Below are positions 1 to 5,170 of a stretch of 8,089 bases of DNA, one piece after another; position 1 is the stretch's first letter, and every line of letters starts with the position of its first letter. The stretch covers positions 1 to 8,089 of the forward strand of contig JAEDLN010000106.1 of the NCBI GenBank assembly GCA_016295275.1, given 5' to 3'. The translations under genes were made by a program, and so were the position numbers. The notes beneath the pieces are model-generated. The model made no database searches. It worked only from the letters and a program-made list of their open reading frames with translations, and was not told the DNA's origin. The stretch comes from Kiritimatiellia bacterium. GTDB taxonomy: Bacteria > Verrucomicrobiota > Kiritimatiellia > RFP12 > UBA3636.

Positions 1-160
1 GAACACAAAGGAACACAAAGACCATTACGGTGAAGGGATAGGAACACAAAGGCTCAGCCTCACTGAGTATTTTTTGGTTTCTAAGCGTGCCCGAAGAAAC
101 CCTTAAAAACTTTGTGCTTCTATACATCCCGCTCAAAAGCTCTTTGTGCCCCTTTGTGTT
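1..160. repeat. CACAAAG-word repeats in both orientations, non-coding
   Basis: The word GAACACAAAG occurs at 1-10, 11-20 and 42-51. Its reverse-complement core CTTTGTG occurs at 110-116, 142-148 and 152-158, the last as CTTTGTGTT. The block therefore has three copies facing one way and then three facing the other, around an AT-richer centre (about 60-110). The copies start at the window edge, so the array may continue to the left. I see no convincing gene here; the short open frames lack start signals and sensible composition. The function is unknown. It could be an interspersed repeat of the genome, or a remnant of a structured RNA or insertion. The repeats are seen directly; any role is not. 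Confidence 0.6.
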
Positions 161-164
161 AAAA

Positions 165-320
165 ACATCGCGCATTACCCACGCAAAATTCGCACGCGCA
201 TTACCCGGGCGGCGCGATGGGGACATCGCGCCCTACCGCCATTACGCACGCATATTCGCACGCGCGGGTACACGGCAATATTCGAACGCAATAATCGCAC
301 GCCGCCATTACCCACACGCC
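165..320. repeat. Degenerate iterations of about 66 nt
   Basis: GCGCATTACCC is found at 170-180 and again at 196-206. ATTCGCACGCGC is found at 188-199 and again at 254-265, which is 66 nt apart. CGCCATTAC recurs at 236-244 and, as CGCCATTACCC, at 303-313. Together these suggest two to three diverged units of about 66 nt beginning near 171, 237 and 303. The first unit carries the palindromic element of 208-241. No protein with plausible composition runs through it, and I read it as intergenic repeat DNA. Confidence 0.4.
208..241 (-). repeat. Palindromic element, left copy
   Basis: These 34 nt are the exact reverse complement of 8033-8066. The core is a perfect hairpin: a 9-bp stem GGCGCGATG (211-219) / CATCGCGCC (224-232) around a four-base loop, with flanking CCCTACCGCC. 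Such a GC-rich short palindrome with a conserved flank looks like a REP-type interspersed repeat. It might also be one end of a larger repeat, since the second copy is inverted about 7.8 kb away. It has no U-tract, so it is not a typical intrinsic terminator. Confidence 0.7.
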
Positions 321-325
321 ATCGC

Positions 326-350
326 CCGCCGGAACTCCCGGTCCCGGCGG
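326..350. repeat. GC-rich hairpin
   Basis: A perfect 7-bp stem CCGCCGG (326-332) / CCGGCGG (344-350) encloses an 11-nt loop. It lies just beyond the terminator of the leftward gene and has no T-run in either direction. It may be another copy or remnant of the local palindromic repeats, or a back-up element that protects transcript ends. No function can be assigned. Confidence 0.3.
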
Positions 351-362
351 TGCCATAAAACA

Positions 363-392
363 AAAAACCGCCCCGAAACCGGGACGGTTTTT
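363..392 (-). terminator. Intrinsic terminator of the leftward LamG-like gene
   Basis: Read on the minus strand this is a 13-bp stem (one G-U pair) with a four-base loop, followed by six Us. The stem reads AAAAACCGTCCCG / CGGGGCGGTTTTT. It starts 28 nt after the stop codon at 421-423. The A-tract before the stem could let it act weakly in the plus direction too, but one stem pair becomes A-C there. The fit to a Rho-independent terminator is strong. Confidence 0.88.
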
Positions 393-420
393 GCGCAAAC
401 GCGATGTTTGCGAGATTGGC

Positions 421-1833
421 TTATCGAGAAGCCTTCACACGGAAGAACTGAGAGGGCTCTTCCGAGGGGGGAGCAACGAGCTCGATCACTTCGCCGCTTT
501 CCGAAGAGGTCTTGAAGACCACAGTATCGGCAAATGCGGAACCGATTGCACCTGCGGCCTGGAGCGTGTAGGTAACGCCGGCTTCAGGAGCCACGAAGCG
601 AACCACGAAGGAGTTGTCTGCCGTCAGCTCGACCGGAGCCGTTCCGTCCGGGAGACCTTCGCCGGAGATCGACGGAACAATCGGATCGGCGGACGGAGGC
701 GTATAGCCCTCGCTCTCGTAGTAGACGACTACATTCGCGGGATTGGCGGAAATGCCGGTTGTCGTATAGACAATATCCATATTGATTTCGTTCATGACCC
801 AACGCGAAGCATCCCCACTCGTCACAGTCGTATCAAACATTTCGGAGTTGAGATCAACTTCAAAGGTGAATTCCTCAACCGATCCATCGATATTGGTCAG
901 AATGAGCTTCTTGATCGTACCGGTAAAGGGTTCCGTTTCACTAGTGCCAACGCCGCAGAATTTCGGAATCGTAAGCGTAATCGAAGCCGTGCCTTCCGGA
1001 ATGGAGACTGGATCAATCGCATATCCCTTTTCTTCAGTGACGGTGCCATCGAAATAGGTCGTGCTGGCAAGCGTGTAGGTGACAGCCTGCTTGTCCTCGA
1101 AGGAGCCGGCAAAGTTGTCGACCGCACCTGTGCCGCGGAAAGCGACCGAGTTGAGCTTGCGCAGGGTGGCGCCCTCGAAGGAGCCCGGGTTGGCAATCGT
1201 GAAAGACGTCGTTCCGTTGGCATCGCCCTGACGAACACCGTCCACGAAGACGGAGAACGTCGGATCGCCGCCGGAATAATCGACGGTGACGCGGATGTGC
1301 GCCCAACTGTTGTCGGCAATGCCGGCATTCGGGAGTTCGCGCCAGACATTGGCGCTGGTTTCGATATCAAACGAATAGGCGCACAGCGTGGAAGCCGTGA
1401 CATTGCCCTGATCGTCGGTCGTATTCTTCAGGAAGATGGCGGTCTGGACCGGAGCTTCGGCAGAATCGAACTGAGCGGCGGACGGCTCGGTATCGGAACC
1501 GACGAAGTAGATGTCGGAATCGATATAGACGGTGTTGTAGGTGCCGCTGGCGGCTACAGGCGTCCAGGAAAGATCAGTTCCCTGCGTATCGAGCTTGAGA
1601 ACCTCGGTGCCGACATGGGCATCTTCTTTGTCCCAAACGACAATGGCAGACTGATCGGCTTCCGCATCGCGCGCAAACTGACCGGTCGCATAGGCGGGAT
1701 CCGCCGCATTGGTAATCTGTTCGATGGTCTTGCCGGCAAAGTCGACCGACCACCAAGCAGTCTCAGCCGCGGAAGCGGACATTGCGAGAGCGCCAAAAAG
1801 GGCAAAACCCGCAAAGAGTTGTGCTTTTTTCAT
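421..1833 (-). CDS. Exported LamG/concanavalin-A-like domain protein (470 aa)
   Basis: The product begins MKKAQLFAGFALFGALAM and has a clear signal peptide, with likely cleavage after ASA near residue 22. It therefore leaves the cytoplasm. Residues about 25-245 look like a LamG/concanavalin-A-like jelly roll: W177-A-H-I-R-V followed by a beta stretch, FVDG at 196-199, and LNSVAFRGTG at 227-236. The LNSVAFRGTG motif closes this fold in many PVC-group secreted proteins. The middle part is beta-rich. The last 85 or so residues resemble an Ig/FN3-like tail ending in Q-FFRVKASR, a C-terminus common in Verrucomicrobia/Kiritimatiellota surface proteins. I see no catalytic motif; carbohydrate or protein binding at the cell surface is an inference. 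The ATG at 1833 is chosen because it starts the signal peptide directly; longer upstream frames add unlikely sequence and pass through the promoter. There is no strong Shine-Dalgarno site. The gene is monocistronic between a promoter and a terminator. Confidence 0.87.
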   Translation of the reverse strand: MKKAQLFAGFALFGALAMSASAAETAWWSVDFAGKTIEQITNAADPAYATGQFARDAEADQSAIVVWDKEDAHVGTEVLKLDTQGTDLSWTPVAASGTYNTVYIDSDIYFVGSDTEPSAAQFDSAEAPVQTAIFLKNTTDDQGNVTASTLCAYSFDIETSANVWRELPNAGIADNSWAHIRVTVDYSGGDPTFSVFVDGVRQGDANGTTSFTIANPGSFEGATLRKLNSVAFRGTGAVDNFAGSFEDKQAVTYTLASTTYFDGTVTEEKGYAIDPVSIPEGTASITLTIPKFCGVGTSETEPFTGTIKKLILTNIDGSVEEFTFEVDLNSEMFDTTVTSGDASRWVMNEINMDIVYTTTGISANPANVVVYYESEGYTPPSADPIVPSISGEGLPDGTAPVELTADNSFVVRFVAPEAGVTYTLQAAGAIGSAFADTVVFKTSSESGEVIELVAPPSEEPSQFFRVKASR

Positions 1834-1865
1834 AGTTGATGATGTTTGTTTTCGAAGTGAATGTT

Positions 1866-1899
1866 CGAGGAGACGTCCCGAAAAAGACAGTCTGCCTCG
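1866..1899 (-). promoter_or_regulatory. Candidate 5'-end mRNA hairpin of the LamG-like gene
   Basis: On the minus strand CGAGGCAGAC (1899-1890) can pair with GTCTCCTCG (1874-1866). This gives nine base pairs with a single bulged C and a 15-nt loop. The base of the stem coincides with the start site expected from the promoter (about 1899), so the transcript may begin with this hairpin. Known cases such as ompA show that 5' hairpins slow mRNA decay. A similar role here is only inferred. Confidence 0.4.
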
Positions 1900-1905
1900 T
1901 CGATT

Positions 1906-1934
1906 ACTGTACAAAATCCGATTCGAATCGTCAA
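1906..1934 (-). promoter_or_regulatory. Sigma70-type promoter for the LamG-like gene
   Basis: On the minus strand TTGACG (1934-1929; five of six consensus bases) is followed by a 17-nt spacer and TACAGT (1911-1906; four of six). The predicted start of transcription is near 1899, giving a leader of about 65 nt before the ATG at 1833. Spacing and position are ideal for the leftward gene. Confidence 0.6.
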
Positions 1935-2010
1935 CGCCTTTTTCCGGGCATCTGCTTTTTTCGCCGATTCGACACTCCCGCCGCGCCCATCCGGCACCCC
2001 GTCCGGTTGC

Positions 2011-2026
2011 GGAGGTCGGAAAAATG
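2011..2026 (+). promoter_or_regulatory. Shine-Dalgarno-like GGAGG plus ATG, rival cdaA start
   Basis: GGAGG (2011-2015) lies eight bases before an ATG (2024-2026) that is in frame with cdaA. Using it would add 91 residues before the first membrane helix. That extension contains several Cys and many Phe/Arg residues, with codon use unlike the downstream gene, and CdaA proteins normally start just before the first helix. The site is well formed but I do not favour it. Confidence 0.3.
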
Positions 2027-2083
2027 CGCTTTTTCTCCATCGTTTCCCCTTCAAAAAAATCCGGGAAAAATTCGATTTTCACC

Positions 2084-2112
2084 TTGCGCGCACGCCCAAT
2101 TTGCTGTACGAT
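2084..2112 (+). promoter_or_regulatory. Weak candidate promoter for the cdaA operon
   Basis: TTGCGC (2084-2089), a 17-nt spacer and TACGAT (2107-2112) form a modest sigma70-like pair. The -35 box matches three consensus bases and the -10 box four. Transcription would start near 2119, giving a leader of about 180 nt before the GTG at 2297. It would exclude the ATG at 2024. Other promoters are possible. Confidence 0.3.
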
Positions 2113-2296
2113 TTGGAGAAAAGGGAACAAAGGGTGCCCCCCGTTCTTTTCGATTGCGGTTTTCCGGTGTTTTTGCGCGTCTTTCGACCGGTTTTCGCCG
2201 ATCCGCGCGAAATGGGACGCCGAACGGAAATCCGCCGTTTTCCATCCTTCGTTTTCTCCTCCCGGTACGCCGACAATTGCAACCCTTTCTTGCACC

Positions 2297-3118
2297 GTGC
2301 TTGGTATAACGTTCTTCCTCCTTCTGCAAGCCGTTCTTCTTTCGATACCCATCTACTTCGTTTTTGGCTATCTGAGACGAACACCGGGGTTGCGTGCGCC
2401 TTTTTACATCCTCATTCTGCTGTTTTTGCAATGGGGCATTGCGAGCCTGTGCCGCATGGAGGAATTGGAACGGGTTTTTGCAACGCTTTCCGAATACATA
2501 CCGCTCTTGCTGATTGTCGCCTTCCAGCCGGAACTCCGCCGGATTTTTCAGGAAGTCGGCCACACCGCCAACACCCGCAAAAAAAGGGATGAAAAACAAC
2601 ATGTCGGCGCATCGGAGCAGTTGATCCACGCTCTCAAAGAGCTTTCCGGACAGAAAATCGGCTCTATTATCGTGCTCGAACGAAAGGAATCGTTGGAACG
2701 GTACACCACGACCGGCGTCCGCTTCACCGAACCGCTCCCGATCATGTGGGAAGTCATCGGAAGCCTCTTCTATCCCGGCGCGCCCGTTCATGACGGCGGC
2801 ATCATCATCCGCAATTCGCTCATCTACTACGGCGGATGCGTATTTCCGCTCGCCGAGGGTGCGCAGAGCCGCGAAAGCTTCGGTACGCGCCACCGCGCGG
2901 CCATCGGCCTTTCGGAAAATCAGGATGCCGTCGTGCTCGTCACGTCGGAGGAAAACGGCACCGTTTCGGTCGCCTGCAACGGAGATCTGTACCGCGGTCT
3001 GGAAGAAGCGGAATATGCCGCCATCGTCCGAGCGTGTCTCGATCAGGTTTTCCCCGAAACCCCCGTCAAAAACCAACGGCTTCAGGCATTCTTCCGGCAT
3101 ATCAAGGAGACGGCATGA
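2297..3118 (+). CDS. cdaA: Membrane diadenylate cyclase CdaA (DisA_N domain)
   Basis: The gene encodes the enzyme that condenses two ATP into the second messenger c-di-AMP at the inner membrane. With the GTG at 2297 the product is 273 aa, the usual CdaA length. Three membrane helices lie at about residues 5-26, 36-51 and 63-76, followed by the family signature FQPELRR (76-82). The catalytic DisA_N domain shows HDGG at 165-168 in place of the usual HDGA, and GTRHRAAIG at 196-204, where the RHR motif contacts the nucleotide. SEENGTVSVA follows. The start is uncertain: GTG has no good Shine-Dalgarno site, while an ATG at 2024 has one but adds an implausible 91-residue extension. The stop is one base before cdaR, so the two are surely co-transcribed. 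The DGA-to-DGG change is conservative; activity is likely but not shown. Confidence 0.9.
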   Translation: MLGITFFLLLQAVLLSIPIYFVFGYLRRTPGLRAPFYILILLFLQWGIASLCRMEELERVFATLSEYIPLLLIVAFQPELRRIFQEVGHTANTRKKRDEKQHVGASEQLIHALKELSGQKIGSIIVLERKESLERYTTTGVRFTEPLPIMWEVIGSLFYPGAPVHDGGIIIRNSLIYYGGCVFPLAEGAQSRESFGTRHRAAIGLSENQDAVVLVTSEENGTVSVACNGDLYRGLEEAEYAAIVRACLDQVFPETPVKNQRLQAFFRHIKETA

Positions 3119-3119
3119 C

Positions 3120-4133
3120 ATGAAGAACCCGGGTTGGAAACAAGGTCTTTCCGGAAAATCGCATTTCCGGGACGCCCTCCTTTGCGCGGGCCGAAAAACC
3201 TGCGAAACGCTAGGAGGTCTCTTTGCCAAAACGCTCGGGCGCAACGGCGACCTGAAAATTCTGTCCTTTCTGCTGGCCCTTTCGATCGTCCTGGGATTGC
3301 ACCACAGCTTCGGTCAGAAGAAGAATTATCGCGTCCCGCTCCATATCCAAAACCGGAACGACAAGACCGTCGTCGTTTCCACATCGCCGGAGACGGTTCG
3401 CATTTGGCTGCGCGGCTCAAAAGATGAAATCGAACGCTTCGACGAAACGGCTCTTTCCCTGGAACAGATTTTCTCGCCCACTCCGAACTGCGCAAGCGAA
3501 GGCTGCAGCCATATCGATACCATCAAGCTTTCGCCCAAATCCGTCAAAGGAATCGGAAAACTTCGCGTGGATTCCATCATCCCGGAAAAAATCTCCGTAA
3601 CCTACGAGCACATGGCAAAACTCGTGACGACCAATATCGTCACCCTCCCCGTCCTGCGCGGGAAGCCGCTCCAGGCCACCGCCTCCGTCTCGCTGCCCTC
3701 TCCGCTTGTCGTCACCTTCTACGGACCCTATTCGAAACTGAGCGATTTCGGCAAAAAGGGACTTTTGATTCCGACGTCCGAAATCAACGTCGACGGAAAA
3801 ACCGAATCGTTTACGCAACAGGTCCGCCTCATCATTCCGTCCGATTCCGGCATTCTCTCCGCGGAGCCGTCCATCGTCACCGCCTCCGTTACCGTCAAAA
3901 ACCACAAGGCGGTCAATCCGAAATTGATTTCCCAACCGGAATACGTCCCCGTCGAAGTGCCGCATCCGGCCGTTGCGGCAGGCTCCGAAACCAATGAGCT
4001 CGGAAAGACGCCCGCAACGACGACACCGAACCGGTCCGCCGGAACGAACGCGACCGCCACCGTTGCGGTCCCCACGGCCGCCGCGGCTCCCGCAAACGGA
4101 CTTTCCCCGCAACCCCCTCCGGCCTCCCCTTGA
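3120..4133 (+). CDS. cdaR: YbbR-domain protein, CdaA regulator CdaR (337 aa)
   Basis: The product is a membrane-anchored YbbR-like protein. In Firmicutes the partner CdaR binds CdaA and modulates c-di-AMP synthesis. A 44-residue basic N-terminal segment precedes one membrane helix (about 45-62, LKILSFLLALSIVLG). The rest should lie outside the cytoplasm: two YbbR-type beta repeats (about 70-165 and 168-262), each beginning with stretches like VPLHI or VTLPV. A Pro/Ala/Thr-rich tail runs from about 280 to 337. Cys124 and Cys129 might form a disulfide, as expected outside the membrane. AAGGAG (3104-3109) lies ten bases before the ATG, inside the end of cdaA, so translation is probably coupled. 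The N-terminal extension and the low-complexity tail are unusual compared with short Firmicute YbbR proteins. The family call rests on the topology, the repeat pattern and the position after cdaA. Confidence 0.82.
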   Translation: MKNPGWKQGLSGKSHFRDALLCAGRKTCETLGGLFAKTLGRNGDLKILSFLLALSIVLGLHHSFGQKKNYRVPLHIQNRNDKTVVVSTSPETVRIWLRGSKDEIERFDETALSLEQIFSPTPNCASEGCSHIDTIKLSPKSVKGIGKLRVDSIIPEKISVTYEHMAKLVTTNIVTLPVLRGKPLQATASVSLPSPLVVTFYGPYSKLSDFGKKGLLIPTSEINVDGKTESFTQQVRLIIPSDSGILSAEPSIVTASVTVKNHKAVNPKLISQPEYVPVEVPHPAVAAGSETNELGKTPATTTPNRSAGTNATATVAVPTAAAAPANGLSPQPPPASP

Positions 4134-4165
4134 CCGGACCATTCGTTTTCGCCCTCTTCTTTTTC

Positions 4166-4182
4166 AAGGAGAATCTCTCATG
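4166..4182 (+). promoter_or_regulatory. Ribosome binding site of the HAD gene
   Basis: AAGGAG (4166-4171) stands eight bases before the ATG at 4180. This fixes the start of the HAD-like gene, although the same frame is open further upstream through the end of cdaR. Confidence 0.75.
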
Positions 4183-5079
4183 CCGGCAAACGATTACAAT
4201 CCCGATATCGCCAATCGCGATCTCAAATACTACATTTTCGACTGGGACGACAACATTCTGCACATGCCGACGTACATCCATTTGGAACGGAGGCTCGCAG
4301 ACGGATCGTGGGTGCCGCACTTGGTTTCCACCGCCGTCTTCTCGGTTGTCCGCAAAGATACGCTCAACTACCGCCCGCCGGACGGAAACATGGAAAAGGC
4401 CTTTGTCGAATTTCGCGACATCGAAGGCTCCGAATCCAAATTTCTCAAGGACGCCAACGCCGCAATCGACCGGGTCCTCTCCGGCAACAAGCGTCACCCG
4501 CCCTCCTTCAACACTTTCTGCAAAACCCTTCGCGAAGGTCGGATCTTCGCCATCGTCACGACGCGCGGACACAGCCCGAACACACTCCGCAAAGGTGTCG
4601 AGCTGTTCATCGACCGCATTCTCACGCCCGAAGACAAAAAGGAAATGATCCGCAATCTCCGCGGCTATACGGTGTGCTACGACGAACCGGGCCTGAACGA
4701 GCGCCTCTCCGACGCGGAAATCCTGGAGCGCTACCTCAGTCAAAACCACTACCACGCCGCCTCCAACCCGGACTTCATCCGCAAGGTCGCGGAAAACGCC
4801 AACTTCGATCCCCAGAACTCCGAACACCGCAAACAGTTCGCAATCCTCGCCTTCCTCGAGGATATCTTCAAAATGGTCGAACGGCTGGGTACCCGAAAGC
4901 CGATCAGCGTCGGTTTTTCCGATGACGATCCCGGCAATGTCGCGGCTGTCGCGGATTTCATCCGGAGCACCCTCCGAAAACGCTTCCCCGCCGTCAAATT
5001 CGTCGTGTACGATACGTCCGACCCGGAGATCGAAAAAGGCCACAAACTCGTCGTCTCGGGTCAGCTCGGCCTCTTCTAG
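4180..5079 (+). CDS. HAD-superfamily hydrolase, substrate unknown (299 aa)
   Basis: The product has the haloacid-dehalogenase motifs in order. Motif I is YIFDWDDN with Asp21 (nucleophile) and Asp23 (acid/base). Motif II is IVTTRGHS with Thr127 or Thr128. Motif IV is VGFSDDDPGN with Asp248-250 as magnesium ligands. This implies a magnesium-dependent phosphatase or phosphotransferase. Roughly 100 residues lie between motifs I and II, room for a cap domain that would set specificity. The motif III lysine cannot be placed with certainty. There is no signal peptide, so the enzyme is cytosolic. It starts 46 bp after cdaR with a good ribosome site and is probably in the same operon. A link to sugar phosphates or nucleotides is suggested by the neighbours but unproven. 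I do not recognise a named subfamily. Confidence 0.85.
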   Translation: MPANDYNPDIANRDLKYYIFDWDDNILHMPTYIHLERRLADGSWVPHLVSTAVFSVVRKDTLNYRPPDGNMEKAFVEFRDIEGSESKFLKDANAAIDRVLSGNKRHPPSFNTFCKTLREGRIFAIVTTRGHSPNTLRKGVELFIDRILTPEDKKEMIRNLRGYTVCYDEPGLNERLSDAEILERYLSQNHYHAASNPDFIRKVAENANFDPQNSEHRKQFAILAFLEDIFKMVERLGTRKPISVGFSDDDPGNVAAVADFIRSTLRKRFPAVKFVVYDTSDPEIEKGHKLVVSGQLGLF

Positions 5080-5154
5080 GAGTCTTTTCTTCCTTTCCCG
5101 TTCGGATCTCTCCCTGCGGAGGTCCCCGCATACCCTTTTCTGTCGGAAAAACCG

Positions 5155-5170
5155 CCCCCCCAAAAAAAAC
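5155..5170 (+). promoter_or_regulatory. C7-A8 homopolymer tract before the GH95-Nudix start
   Basis: Seven C (5155-5161) and eight A (5162-5169) abut the ATG at 5171, leaving one base between. No Shine-Dalgarno site is within reach. An A-rich leader next to the start can support translation without one. Adjacent homopolymers are also prone to slippage, which would change the leader length but not the reading frame. Confidence 0.4.

Larger units (their letters stand above)
1834..2296. other. Divergent intergenic region
   Basis: This region separates the leftward LamG-like gene from cdaA. All forward frames are nearly free of stops, but the translations are rich in Phe, Arg, Ser and Cys, use rare codons (AGA, TGT) and lack recognisable domains. 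I treat it as non-coding. It holds the leftward promoter (1906-1934), a weak rightward promoter candidate (2084-2112) and a GGAGG motif before an ATG at 2024. That ATG is a rival start for cdaA. Confidence 0.55.

Noticed and set aside
1..360. CRISPR array or tRNA in the left repeat region
   Set aside because: Repeats are too short and irregularly spaced, with no unique spacers of constant size; no cloverleaf could be drawn.
87..515. 142-aa open frame on the plus strand in the left repeat region
   Set aside because: Runs through repeats and the terminator of the opposite gene; Arg/His-rich random composition; no ribosome site.
391..1839. 482-aa open frame on the plus strand across the LamG-like gene
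   Set aside because: It is fully antisense to a gene with signal peptide, promoter and terminator; its translation is Arg/Gly/Asp/Ile-rich with no domain. It arises from the codon bias of the opposite strand.
2290..2310. TTGCAC...TGGTATAAC as a promoter at the start of cdaA
   Set aside because: The -35 and -10 boxes would be only 9 nt apart. As an extended -10 alone it would start transcription after the GTG and inside the first membrane helix codons. A sigma54 site was also considered, but the invariant GG is missing.
5115..5140. TGCGG/CCGCA hairpin followed by TACCCTTTTC as a terminator after the HAD gene
   Set aside because: Only a 5-bp stem and a broken T-run; too weak to separate the HAD gene from GH95-Nudix.
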